Under the pieces are notes generated by a model. It was not told the origin of the DNA. It saw only the letters and a list, made by a program, of their open reading frames with translations, and searched no databases. 49,609 bases of DNA from Mesorhizobium sp. LSJC280B00 (GTDB taxonomy: Bacteria; Pseudomonadota; Alphaproteobacteria; Rhizobiales; Rhizobiaceae): positions 2,423 to 52,031 of the forward strand of contig NZ_AYVL01000028.1 of NCBI RefSeq assembly GCF_000502835.1, read 5' to 3'. A program made the translations under genes and the position numbers. How positions within the stretch are numbered: the first letter of the stretch is position 1; every line of letters starts with the position of its first letter. Of this stretch, positions 40,833-49,002 are shown in pieces.

Positions 40833-41390
40833 TCAGTTGTTGCTGATTACCCGTGCCGGATTGCCGACCACCGTGGTGTTCGCCGCCACGTCGCGCGTCA
40901 CCACAGCACCGGCGCCGACGATGGCGCCATCGCCGATCCTGACTCCGCCGAGGATGACGGCACTGCCGCCGATCCAGGCATTGTCGCCGATCTCGACCGG
41001 CTTGGCGATCTCCAGCCCTGTCCGTCGCCCGGCAGCCTCCTTGTGGTGCTCGGCGCAATAGATCTGCACATTCGGGCCGAGCAGCGTTCCCTTACCGATG
41101 CGCACTGGCGCCGTGTCGAGAATGATGCAGCCGGCATTGAGAAAAACACGGTCGCCGAGAAAGATGTTGAAGCCATAGGCGCAGTGGAACTGCGCCTCGA
41201 TCCGGGCGCCCTCGCCCGCAGCGCCGAGCAGCGTCCGCAATCCAGGCCCGATATCGCCACGCTGCCGGGGTGGCAGGCTGTTGTGCTCGAACACCGCGTC
41301 TCGCGCCGTGATGCGCAACGCCTCCAGTTCCGGATCGAGGCAGCAATACCACTCGCCCGCCGCCATTTTCATGCGTTCGCTTCCGGCCAT
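40833..41390 (-). CDS. Maltose/galactoside O-acetyltransferase family (LbH)
   Basis: This is a 185-residue left-handed beta-helix acetyltransferase. The N-terminal MAGSERMKMAAGEWYCCLDP is the Mac domain. It is followed by hexapeptide repeats, FNIFLGDRVFLNAGCIILDT, then GPNVQIYCAEHHKEAAGRRT with the catalytic His, and ending GGVRIGDGAIVGAGAVVTRD. This matches maltose O-acetyltransferase-like enzymes and NodL of rhizobia. The true acceptor sugar cannot be told; nodL-like function is not supported by any nod genes here. Start ATG 41390 is preceded by GGAG; an upstream in-frame start at 41462 is less likely. Confidence 0.9.
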   Translation of the reverse strand: MAGSERMKMAAGEWYCCLDPELEALRITARDAVFEHNSLPPRQRGDIGPGLRTLLGAAGEGARIEAQFHCAYGFNIFLGDRVFLNAGCIILDTAPVRIGKGTLLGPNVQIYCAEHHKEAAGRRTGLEIAKPVEIGDNAWIGGSAVILGGVRIGDGAIVGAGAVVTRDVAANTTVVGNPARVISNN

Positions 41391-41537
41391 GGCTGCAACT
41401 CCAGTTTCAACTTTGCCAAAGCACAAGTGGTGAAAAAACGGAAGCGCCGGCGGCGACACCACCTCTGGTCAAATACCGGACCTATGGTAGCTTGCCCTCT
41501 CGGACCTGTCCCAAGCCGGCCATCGAGGGGATCAATC

Positions 41538-41999
41538 ATGCTGTACATTTTTGCACTCCTGATTGGCATCGTTGCCGGGCTTCGCGCCATGACCGCGCCC
41601 GCCGCCGTCGCCTGGGGCGCCTGGCTTGGCTGGTTGCCGGTCGCGGACACCTGGGCGAGCTTCATGGGCCACTGGATCGCCGTCGGCATCTTCACCATCC
41701 TGGCCATCGCCGAACTGGTCACCGACCAGCTGCCCTCGGCGCCGAGCCGCAAGGTGCCGCAGCAATTCGGCACGCGTATCGTCTTGGGCGCTTTCACCGG
41801 CGCGGTGATCGGCGCCACCGGTGGCGCCATCATCGGCGGCCTGATCGCCGGCGCCGTTGGCGCGGTGATCGGCACGCTGGGCGGCGCCGAGGCGCGTAAA
41901 CGCCTGGCCGCCGCCTTCGGCAAGGACCCGCCGGCCGCCTTCATCGAGGACGCTGTGGCGATCGTCGGCGGGCTTCTGATCGTGGCGGCGGTGGCATGA
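41538..41999 (+). CDS. DUF4126-like small membrane protein
   Basis: This is a 153-residue membrane protein, mostly hydrophobic and Gly/Ala rich. It begins MLYIFALLIGIVAGLRAMTA and has a long glycine-rich region GAFTGAVIGATGGAIIGGLI. It ends with a helix (AVAIVGGLLIVAAVA). Family assignment is DUF4126, with fair confidence. The ATG at 41538 follows GAGGGG; the open frame further upstream is antisense to the acetyltransferase. The stop overlaps the start of the oxidoreductase gene by four bases, so the two are coupled. That could mean the membrane protein and the flavoenzyme act together, which is inference. Confidence 0.85.
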   Translation: MLYIFALLIGIVAGLRAMTAPAAVAWGAWLGWLPVADTWASFMGHWIAVGIFTILAIAELVTDQLPSAPSRKVPQQFGTRIVLGAFTGAVIGATGGAIIGGLIAGAVGAVIGTLGGAEARKRLAAAFGKDPPAAFIEDAVAIVGGLLIVAAVA

Positions 42000-43372
42000 C
42001 GGCAAAGACATTCGACGCCATTATCGTCGGTGCCGGGCAGGCCGGCCCACCGCTCGCCGGCAGGCTGAATGCGGCCGGCATGAGCGTGGCGCTGATCGAG
42101 CGAAAGCTGGTCGGCGGCACTTGCGTCAACACCGGCTGCACGCCGACCAAAACGATGGTGGCAAGCGCCTATGCCGCGCATCTCGCCCGCTCCGCCGCGG
42201 ATTACGGGGTGACGCTATCCGGTCCCGTCGGCGTAAACTACAAGGCGATCAAGGCGCGCAAGGACAAGGTCTCCAACGACGCCCGCGGCAATCTCGAAGA
42301 CTGGATTGCCGGCATGGACAAATGCACGCTCTATCGCGGCCATGCGCGCTTCGTAAGCGCCAACACGGTGCGCGTCGGCGACGATCTGCTGAGCGCCGAA
42401 AAGATATTCCTCAACACCGGCGGGCGCGCCTCGGTGCCCGGCCTGCCCGGCATCGACGGCATTTCTTACCTGACCAATTCCTCGATGATGGATCTCGACG
42501 TGCTGCCGCGCCATCTCATCGTTGTCGGCGGCAGCTATGTCTCGCTCGAATTCGCGCAGATGTTCCGCCGCTTCGGTTCCGAAGTCACGGTCATCGAAAA
42601 AAGCCCGCGTCTGATCGGTCGCGAGGACGAGGATGTCTCGGACGCCATTTTGTCGATCCTCGAAAACGAAGCCATTGCCGTCCATCTCGGCGCCGACGAC
42701 ATCCGCTTCGCCAGGCGAGGCAACGAAATCGCCGTGACCTTCTCGCCAGGCAAGGCGGCTGCGGTCGGCTCGCATGTGCTGCTGGCGCTCGGCCGCACGC
42801 CAAACACCGACGATCTCGGCCTCGACAAAGCCGGCGTCGAGGTCGACAAACGCGGCTTCATCGTCGTCGACGACCAGTTGCGCACCAGCGTGCCCGGCAT
42901 CTGGGCGATGGGCGACTGCAACGGCAAGGGCGCCTTCACCCACACCTCGTACAACGATTACGAGATCGTCGCCGCCAACCTGCTCGACAACGATCCGCGC
43001 AAGGTCAGCGACCGCATCGAGGCCTATGCGCTCTATATCGACCCACCACTCGGCCGCTGCGGCATGACCGAAGCCGCGGTAAGGAAATCCGGCCGCCGCG
43101 CCCTGGTTGGCCAGCGGCCAATGACCCGCGTCAGCCGTGCAGTCGAAAAAGGTGAGACGCAAGGCTTCATGAAGATCCTGGTCGATGCCGACACCAAGGA
43201 GATCCTCGGCTGTTCGGTGCTCGGCCCGGGCGGCGACGAGGCGGTGCACTGCGTGCTCGACCTGATGTATGCCAAAGCGCCGGTCAGCACGCTGGCGCGC
43301 GCCGTGCACATCCACCCGAATGTCTCGGAGCTTCTGCCGACCATCGCCCAGGAACTCAAGCCGCTGGTGTGA
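41996..43372 (+). CDS. FAD-dependent pyridine nucleotide-disulfide oxidoreductase
   Basis: This is a 458-residue flavoprotein of the class I disulfide oxidoreductase family (mercuric reductase/lipoamide dehydrogenase type). An N-terminal FAD Rossmann motif (AIIVGAGQAGPPLAGRLNAA) is followed by the redox-active pair GGTCVNTGCTPTKT. The NAD(P)H motif is VVGGSYVSLEFAQM. The second FAD contact is IWAMGDCNG, and the C-terminal His-Pro dyad is VHIHPNVSELLPT. It lacks the N-terminal metal-binding domain and the terminal Cys pair of true MerA, so mercury reduction is unlikely. The partner substrate is unknown. It is coupled to the upstream DUF4126 gene. Confidence 0.9.
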   Translation: MTAKTFDAIIVGAGQAGPPLAGRLNAAGMSVALIERKLVGGTCVNTGCTPTKTMVASAYAAHLARSAADYGVTLSGPVGVNYKAIKARKDKVSNDARGNLEDWIAGMDKCTLYRGHARFVSANTVRVGDDLLSAEKIFLNTGGRASVPGLPGIDGISYLTNSSMMDLDVLPRHLIVVGGSYVSLEFAQMFRRFGSEVTVIEKSPRLIGREDEDVSDAILSILENEAIAVHLGADDIRFARRGNEIAVTFSPGKAAAVGSHVLLALGRTPNTDDLGLDKAGVEVDKRGFIVVDDQLRTSVPGIWAMGDCNGKGAFTHTSYNDYEIVAANLLDNDPRKVSDRIEAYALYIDPPLGRCGMTEAAVRKSGRRALVGQRPMTRVSRAVEKGETQGFMKILVDADTKEILGCSVLGPGGDEAVHCVLDLMYAKAPVSTLARAVHIHPNVSELLPTIAQELKPLV

Positions 43373-43473
43373 CGGCCGGGTAGAATCGTGCGCCCATGGC
43401 GGCGCCGGCTGGACCAATCGACAGCCCAGCGGCAAAAGGGCATGTGTTCCGCCTCTTCTCCCGGAGGCATCCC

Positions 43474-44523
43474 ATGCAGAAGTCCATCGAACGCGTCGCC
43501 GGCGACAGCGAAGGCGTTTCCTACGAATTCCCCGTCTTCCGCTTCGCCGGAACGGACAAGACGGCGCCTTCCGTCTATCTGCAGGCGGCACTTCATGCCG
43601 GCGAATTGCCGGGCGTCGTCGCCATCGACACGCTGATGCCGATGCTCAGCAAGGCGGAAGCCGAAGGCCGCATCACCGGCAATATGACCATCGTGCCCTG
43701 GGCTAATCCGATCGGTCGCGCGCAATATCTTTACGGCGACCATCAGGGCCGCTTTCATCTGGGCACGCGCACCAATTTCAATCGCGGCTTTCCGCGGCTC
43801 GCCGCGCCCGACCTCACGCTGCTGCCGACGCACGGCACGGTCGACCAGCGGCTGAAAACGCGGCTGCTGCAGCTCTCCATCGGCCACGACATCGTGCTCG
43901 ACCTGCATTGCGACGATGAGGGCCTCGCCTATCTTTACGTCCACACCAGCCTGTGGCCGGCCATGGCGGATTGTGCAGCGGCCATGGGCGTCGATGCGGT
44001 GATGCTGTGGGACGAAGACCCCGACGGCACCTTCGAAGGCGCCTCGATCATGCCGTATCAGAACGTTCCCGCCGACGTCGCGTGCCTCGACCGGCGCGTC
44101 GCCACCACCGTCGAATATCGCGGCATACTCGATGTCGACGGCGCCCACGCCGGCGCCGATGCCGAAGGGCTCTACCGGCTGCTGGTGGCGCGCGGCGTCA
44201 TCCAGGACCAGGCGCTGCCCGCGCCTGGCAGCTTCGTTGGGCTCGTCGCGCCGCTCGAAAACATCGAGATGATGCCGGCGCCCCGCTCGGGCGCGATCCT
44301 TTACGACGTGAAGCCGGGCGACCGGGTCGCCAAGGGTGCGCGCCTTGCCACCATCGTCCACGCGCCCGGCGAGCCCGACGGCCGCACGGAAGTGTTGGCG
44401 CCGCAGGCTGGCCTCATCCTGACGCGGCGTTCCCGCCGCATCATCCGCGCCGGCGAAGACCTCTTGAAGCTGGTCGGCGACGGGACGAGCGCCGATGCAA
44501 GGTCGGGAACGCTGGAGGACTGA
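43474..44523 (+). CDS. Succinylglutamate desuccinylase/aspartoacylase family protein
   Basis: This is a 349-residue zinc carboxypeptidase-like enzyme. Metal-binding and active-site segments are visible: LQAALHAGELPGVV (HxxE) and then IGHDIVLDLHCDDEGLAYLY. The middle part shows NFNRGFPRL, and the C-terminal beta domain has AGADAEGLYRLLVARGVIQD and DRVAKGARLATIVH, a lipoyl-like hammerhead seen in this family. Substrates are N-acyl amino acids or related compounds. The ATG at 43474 is preceded by GGAGG seven bases away. It is convergent with the next gene and ends 14 bases from its stop. Confidence 0.88.
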   Translation: MQKSIERVAGDSEGVSYEFPVFRFAGTDKTAPSVYLQAALHAGELPGVVAIDTLMPMLSKAEAEGRITGNMTIVPWANPIGRAQYLYGDHQGRFHLGTRTNFNRGFPRLAAPDLTLLPTHGTVDQRLKTRLLQLSIGHDIVLDLHCDDEGLAYLYVHTSLWPAMADCAAAMGVDAVMLWDEDPDGTFEGASIMPYQNVPADVACLDRRVATTVEYRGILDVDGAHAGADAEGLYRLLVARGVIQDQALPAPGSFVGLVAPLENIEMMPAPRSGAILYDVKPGDRVAKGARLATIVHAPGEPDGRTEVLAPQAGLILTRRSRRIIRAGEDLLKLVGDGTSADARSGTLED

Positions 44524-44537
44524 CGCACCCCGCCAGG

Positions 44538-45308
44538 CTACCCCGAAATCGCCTGTCGCGCCTTGGCCTCCAGCCATTCGGCCATCTGCCGGTACGGCAC
44601 CGGACCATGGCTCACGCGGGCGACGCCGAGTTCGGCAAGCCTCTGGCGCGGCGGCACATGCGCCAGGGCAATGATGTTGACCGGCAATGCCGTTGCCTCG
44701 CAGAGCGCCTCGATCAGGCCTTCATCGGCAAGCCCCGGCGCAAAGAAGCCATGCGCTCCGGCCCTTTCGTAGGCGTGCGCCCGCTCGATCGCCTGATCGA
44801 GAAGAGCCTTGTCGTGCGCATTCGGTTTAGTCTTCAGGAAAATGTCGGTTCGGGTATTAATGAAGGCCGGAATACCCGACGTCTTCACCGCCGCTGCAGC
44901 CGCTTCGATCCGCCTCACCTGTATGGCGATGTCGTGCAGCCCACTGCCGCCGACGATCTGATCCTCGAAATTAAAGCCGACGGCTCCAGCCTGCACGGCG
45001 AGCGTCACGCTGCGGGCGACAACCTCCGGAGCGACCCCGTAACCCCCCTCAAGGTCCATGGTTACCGGCACATCCACCACCGCAACGATGCGTTTGATGT
45101 TTTCGAGCGCCAGTTCAAACGGGATTTTCTCGCCATCGGCGAATCCGAAAGCGGCCGCGACCGGCCAGCTTCCGGTGGCGATGGCCTTGGCCCCTGCTTT
45201 CTCGATGATCTTGGCGGAGCCTGGGTCCCAGGCATTGTAGAGGACAATCGGGTTTCCCTTGACATGGAGGGAATGGAACGTCCGTGCGCGGTCGAACTGC
45301 TGGGTCAT
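44538..45308 (-). CDS. Isocitrate lyase / PEP mutase family protein
   Basis: This is a 256-residue TIM barrel of the phosphoenolpyruvate mutase/isocitrate lyase superfamily. The conserved segments are LYNAWDPGSAKIIEKAGAKA, VTMDLEGGYGVAPEVVARSV with the Mg-binding Asp and Glu, then VGFNFEDQIVGG, and AFINTRTDIFLK. It lacks the KKCGH signature of true isocitrate lyase. Family members cleave or rearrange 2-methylisocitrate, oxaloacetate or phosphonates; the substrate here is unknown. I chose ATG 45308 (MTQQFDRART), preceded by GGGAAAA. An in-frame start at 45407 would add 33 residues not seen in the family. Confidence 0.85.
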   Translation of the reverse strand: MTQQFDRARTFHSLHVKGNPIVLYNAWDPGSAKIIEKAGAKAIATGSWPVAAAFGFADGEKIPFELALENIKRIVAVVDVPVTMDLEGGYGVAPEVVARSVTLAVQAGAVGFNFEDQIVGGSGLHDIAIQVRRIEAAAAAVKTSGIPAFINTRTDIFLKTKPNAHDKALLDQAIERAHAYERAGAHGFFAPGLADEGLIEALCEATALPVNIIALAHVPPRQRLAELGVARVSHGPVPYRQMAEWLEAKARQAISG

Positions 45309-45422
45309 TTGATGTTTTCCCGTCTTCCTGCTGTTTGATGCAGAGTCTAGGCAGGACTGCCGGTCTTGGCCATGTGCCATGGGTTGCGAAAGCGGCAGCC
45401 ACCCCACAGACTTTCAAACCTG

Positions 45423-45451
45423 TTGCGCATACCGCTTTTCGCGGCTATGGA
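45423..45451 (+). promoter_or_regulatory. trp leader promoter
   Basis: TTGCGC (45423-45428) and TATGGA (45446-45451) are separated by 17 bases. The predicted start point falls at about 45458-45459, at or one base before the ATG of the leader peptide. That matches my recollection that the Sinorhizobium meliloti trpL transcript begins at its AUG. Confidence 0.6.
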
Positions 45452-45458
45452 TTTCGCC

Positions 45459-45503
45459 ATGAATATGCGTTCGATCAAGACCATTTGGTGGTGGGCTCGC
45501 TGA
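45459..45503 (+). CDS. trpL: trp operon leader peptide
   Basis: This short frame encodes MNMRSIKTIWWWAR and a TGA, 14 residues with three consecutive Trp codons near the end. The last six residues (IWWWAR) are identical to those of the Sinorhizobium meliloti TrpL peptide. Ribosome stalling at the Trp codons would select the antiterminator structure of the leader. There is no Shine-Dalgarno sequence, since the RNA probably starts at the AUG, so it is likely translated leaderlessly. It is too short for ordinary gene callers. Confidence 0.92.
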   Translation: MNMRSIKTIWWWAR

Positions 45504-45580
45504 CAGCGGCCTGTTCGAACGCGTTCGCGTGACAATAGAGGGTGGCCGCAGCGGAATGTCCGGGCGGCCATTTGTTTTTT
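45494..45580 (+). promoter_or_regulatory. trp attenuator
   Basis: Two alternative structures can be drawn. Segment 1:2 pairs GGC/CGC around 45494-45500 with GCGGCC at 45506-45511. Segment 2:3 pairs GCGGCC (45506-45511) with GGCCGC (45544-45549) as antiterminator. The terminator 3:4 pairs TGGCCGC (45543-45549) with GCGGCCA (45564-45570), followed by TTTGTTTTTT (45571-45580). Stalling at the Trp codons would free 2:3 and allow read-through into trpE(G). Confidence 0.85.
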
Positions 45581-45628
45581 CAAGCCATTCCCGGGTCCGT
45601 TGCCCCAAAGACGCTGATGGAGACGGCA

Positions 45629-47818
45629 ATGACGACGAAAATTCTGGAGAATGGCGCCGAGCGCTTCGTCACAGCAGGTGGCGTGGCGATTACCCGCCAG
45701 CGCCATGACCGGCCTTACGAGGGGGCGATCGACGGCTATGTCGATGGCCTGAATTCGCGCCGCGGCGCCGTGTTTTCCTCGAATTACGAATATCCCGGCC
45801 GCTATACGCGCTGGGACACCGCCATCATCGATCCGCCGGTGGTGATCTCGGCACGCGGCCGCGCCATGCGCATCGAGGCGCTGAACCGCCGCGGCGACGT
45901 GCTTTTGCCGGTGATCGGCACGGTGCTTGCCGGCCTTGACGATGTCACGATCGCCGAGACGTCCAACAAACTCATCCGCCTCGAGGTCGCCAAGCCCGAT
46001 CGTATCTTTACCGAAGAGGAACGCAGCCGCGTTCCCTCCGTCTTCACCGTGCTGCGCGCCATCACGGCTTTGTTCAAGACCGAGGAAGACGCCAATCTCG
46101 GCCTCTATGGCGCCTTCGGCTACGACCTCGCCTTCCAGTTCGATCCGGTCGACTACAAGCTCGAGCGCAAGTCAAGCCAGCGCGATCTCGTGCTGTTCCT
46201 GCCCGACGAGATCCTCGTCGTCGACCACTATTCGACCAAGGCCTGGACCGACCGCTACGACTATTCCGGCGATGGCTTCTCGACCGAAGGCCTGCCGCGC
46301 GACGAAATCGTCGAGCCGTTCAGGACCGCCGACCGCATCCCGCCGCGCGGCGACCACGAGCCCGGCGAATATGCCAAGCTGGTGCGCAAGGCGATGAAGA
46401 GCTTCGAGCGCGGCGACCTGTTCGAAGTGGTGCCGGGGCAGATGTTCTACGAACGCTGCGAAACCCAGCCCTCCGAGATTTCCCGCAAGCTGAAGAGCAT
46501 CAACCCTTCGCCCTATTCCTTCTTCATCAATCTCGGCGAGGGCGAATATCTGATCGGCGCCTCGCCGGAAATGTTCGTGCGCGTCAACGGCCGCCGCGTC
46601 GAGACCTGCCCGATCTCCGGTACCATCAAGCGCGGCGACGACGCCATCTCCGACAGCGAGCAGATCCTGAAGCTGCTCAATTCGAAGAAGGACGAATCCG
46701 AACTCACCATGTGCTCGGACGTCGACCGCAACGACAAGTCGAGGGTCTGCGAGCCGGGCTCGGTGCGCGTCATCGGCCGCCGCCAGATCGAAATGTACTC
46801 CCGCCTGATCCACACCGTCGACCACATCGAGGGGCGGCTGCGCGAAGGCATGGACGCCTTCGACGCCTTTCTGTCGCATGCCTGGGCGGTCACCGTCACC
46901 GGCGCGCCGAAATTATGGGCCATGCGCTTCATCGAGCAGAACGAGAAGAGCCCGCGCGCCTGGTATGGCGGGGCGATCGGCATGGTCAATTTCAACGGTG
47001 ACATGAATACCGGCCTGACGCTTCGCACCATTCGCATCAAGGACGGCATCGCCGAGGTACGCGCCGGCGCCACGCTGCTCTTCGACAGCATTCCCGAGGA
47101 AGAAGAAGCCGAAACCGAACTGAAGGCATCCGCCATGCTCTCCGCCATCCGCGACGCCAAATCAGGCAATGCCGCCAGCACCGAACGCAGCACCGCGCGT
47201 GTCGGCGACGGCGTCAACATCCTGCTGGTCGACCACGAGGACAGTTTCGTCCATACGCTCGCCAACTATTTCCGCCAGACCGGCGCCAACGTCTCGACGG
47301 TGCGCACGCCGGTGCCGGACGAGATCTTCGACCGGCTGAAGCCAAACCTGGTCGTGCTGTCGCCCGGCCCCGGCACGCCGAAGGACTTCGACTGCGCCGC
47401 CACCATCAAGCGGGCCCGTGCGCGCGACCTGCCGATCTTCGGCGTCTGCCTCGGGCTGCAGGCGCTGGCCGAGGCCTATGGCGGCGAGCTGCGCCAACTG
47501 CACATCCCGATGCATGGCAAGCCGTCGCGCATCCGCGTGTCGAAGCCGGGCATCATCTTCTCCGGCCTGCCCAAGGAGGTGACGGTCGGCCGCTATCATT
47601 CGATCTTTGCAGATCCGGTGCGGCTGCCCGATGGTTTTGTCGTCACCGCCGAGACCGAGGACGGCATCATCATGGCCTTCGAGCACCGCAAGGAGCCGAT
47701 CGCCGCAGTGCAGTTCCACCCGGAGTCGATCATGACGCTCGGCCACAATGCCGGCATGCGCATCATCGAGAACATTGTCGCGCACCTGCCGCGCAAGGCC
47801 AAGGAAAAGGCCGCTTAA
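45629..47818 (+). CDS. trpE: Anthranilate synthase, fused TrpE(G)
   Basis: This is a 729-residue fusion that carries out both parts of anthranilate synthase, the first committed step of tryptophan synthesis from chorismate. The N-terminal ~500 residues are the TrpE part, with YSFFINLGEGEYLIGASPEM and CPISGTIKRGDDAISDSEQI then MCSDVDRNDKSRVCEPGSVR of the chorismate-binding fold. The C-terminal ~200 residues are the TrpG glutaminase, with the elbow PIFGVCLGLQALAEAYGG (Cys near 606) and AVQFHPESIMTLGHN. The ATG at 45629 is preceded by GGAGACGGCA; 729 residues equals the length of rhizobial homologues. It is controlled by the upstream attenuator. Confidence 0.97.
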   Translation: MTTKILENGAERFVTAGGVAITRQRHDRPYEGAIDGYVDGLNSRRGAVFSSNYEYPGRYTRWDTAIIDPPVVISARGRAMRIEALNRRGDVLLPVIGTVLAGLDDVTIAETSNKLIRLEVAKPDRIFTEEERSRVPSVFTVLRAITALFKTEEDANLGLYGAFGYDLAFQFDPVDYKLERKSSQRDLVLFLPDEILVVDHYSTKAWTDRYDYSGDGFSTEGLPRDEIVEPFRTADRIPPRGDHEPGEYAKLVRKAMKSFERGDLFEVVPGQMFYERCETQPSEISRKLKSINPSPYSFFINLGEGEYLIGASPEMFVRVNGRRVETCPISGTIKRGDDAISDSEQILKLLNSKKDESELTMCSDVDRNDKSRVCEPGSVRVIGRRQIEMYSRLIHTVDHIEGRLREGMDAFDAFLSHAWAVTVTGAPKLWAMRFIEQNEKSPRAWYGGAIGMVNFNGDMNTGLTLRTIRIKDGIAEVRAGATLLFDSIPEEEEAETELKASAMLSAIRDAKSGNAASTERSTARVGDGVNILLVDHEDSFVHTLANYFRQTGANVSTVRTPVPDEIFDRLKPNLVVLSPGPGTPKDFDCAATIKRARARDLPIFGVCLGLQALAEAYGGELRQLHIPMHGKPSRIRVSKPGIIFSGLPKEVTVGRYHSIFADPVRLPDGFVVTAETEDGIIMAFEHRKEPIAAVQFHPESIMTLGHNAGMRIIENIVAHLPRKAKEKAA

Positions 47819-47850
47819 TTCGAGGGCTCAGCGTTGGGATCTTTTCCCCA

Positions 47851-48780
47851 GTGACCGCGGCGGAAATCAAAGCCGCCGCCAGGCAGAAGGTCGCCAGCCT
47901 CGCCTTCTGGTCGATCGTCGTCGCCTGCGTCGTGCTCGGCCTGAAGCTGGTGGCCTGGTACGTCACCGGTTCGGTCGCGCTTTATTCGGACGCGCTGGAA
48001 TCGATCGTCAACGTCATTGCCTCGGCCGCCGCCTATTGGGCGATCCAGGTCAGCTACAAGCCGGCCGACCAGGACCATCCGTTCGGCCACCATAAGGCCG
48101 AGTATTTCTCGGCCGTCCTCGAAGGCGTGCTGATCGTGCTTGCCGCCTTGCTGATCCTCAATGAGGTCTGGTGGTCCTGGCAGCATCCCGCCCTGCTGGA
48201 ACAGCCATGGACCGGCCTTGCCGTCAATGGCGTCGCAACGGTCATCAACGCTGTCTGGGCCTTGACGCTGATCCGCACCGGCCGACGCGAAAAATCGCCG
48301 GCTCTCGTTGCCGACGGCAGGCACATCATGACCGACGTGGCGACCTCGGTCGGTGTGTTCATCGGCCTGGTCGGCGCCGTACTGACCGGCTGGCAGGTTC
48401 TCGATCCGGCTCTTGCGGTGATCGTGGCGCTGAACATTCTGTGGCAGGGCTGGCACGTCATCGGCTCGTCGATGAATGGGCTGATGGACCGCGCCGTCGA
48501 CACCCAGGAACATATCCGCATACGCGACATCATCTCGGCCAATTGCAAGGGCGCGCTCGAGGTCCACGACCTGAAGACGCGCATCGCCGGCCGCGCCACC
48601 TTCATCGAGTTCCACCTGGTCGTCGACGCCGACATGTCGGTCGGCGCCAGCCACGTCATCTGCGACCGCATCGAGGACGCGCTGCAGGCCGAAATCCCTT
48701 CCGTGCGGGTCATCATCCATGTCGAACCCGACGACGAAGCGAAACTGCCCAAAGGCACGACGGCCGTGCCGTTCGCGTGA
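47851..48780 (+). CDS. Cation diffusion facilitator family transporter
   Basis: This is a 309-residue CDF protein with six membrane helices and a C-terminal cytoplasmic domain. Helix II shows YSDALESIVNVIAS: the first acidic residue of the metal site is present, but the later Asp is replaced by Asn. Helix V carries DGRHIMTDVATSVG with His and Asp of the site. The loop HPFGHHKAEYFSAVLEG is typical. The C-terminal domain ends in VRVIIHVEPDDEAKLP. The metal (Zn, Mn, Fe or Co) cannot be told. GTG 47851 is the only good start; it lies 32 bases after trpE(G) and may be co-transcribed with it. Confidence 0.9.
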   Translation: MTAAEIKAAARQKVASLAFWSIVVACVVLGLKLVAWYVTGSVALYSDALESIVNVIASAAAYWAIQVSYKPADQDHPFGHHKAEYFSAVLEGVLIVLAALLILNEVWWSWQHPALLEQPWTGLAVNGVATVINAVWALTLIRTGRREKSPALVADGRHIMTDVATSVGVFIGLVGAVLTGWQVLDPALAVIVALNILWQGWHVIGSSMNGLMDRAVDTQEHIRIRDIISANCKGALEVHDLKTRIAGRATFIEFHLVVDADMSVGASHVICDRIEDALQAEIPSVRVIIHVEPDDEAKLPKGTTAVPFA

Positions 48781-48820
48781 GGTGGCGTCGCGGAGAAAAA
48801 TCGCTCAGTGGTGATCCTTC

Positions 48821-48970
48821 GCGCCCCCCTCTGTCCTGCCGGACATCTCCCCCTCAAGGGGGGAGATTGGATGTCGCTTTGGCTTTCGCCAATCTTCAAA
48901 GAAGAACGCTGTCGGTGAAGCTGCCGATCTCCCCCCTTGAGGGGGAGATGTCCGGCAGGACAGAGGGGGG
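48821..48970. repeat. RIME-like palindromic repeat, family B copy 2
   Basis: This segment of about 150 bases starts GCGCCCCCCTCTGTCCTGCC and ends with the reverse complement (GGCAGGACAGAGGGGGG). The inner arms ACATCTCCCCCTCAAGGGGG and CCCCCTTGAGGGGGAGATGT are almost perfect complements. It is the same family as the copy at 24057-24214, also lying between convergent genes. The arms in this copy are closer to perfect than in copy 1. Confidence 0.88.
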
Positions 48971-49002
48971 TGCTGTCTCGCCGGCATCGCGTCTCTGAAC
49001 TG

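Noticed and set aside
40833..41390. NodL as specific identity of the acetyltransferase
   Set aside because: The family fits but no other nodulation genes or nod boxes are seen nearby. A general maltose O-acetyltransferase-like label is safer.
41996..43372. Mercuric reductase (MerA) identity
   Set aside because: The metal-binding N-terminal domain and C-terminal Cys pair are missing, and no other mer genes are nearby.
42215..44577. Two long minus-strand open frames opposite the oxidoreductase and aspartoacylase genes
   Set aside because: Both are antisense to genes with full catalytic motifs.
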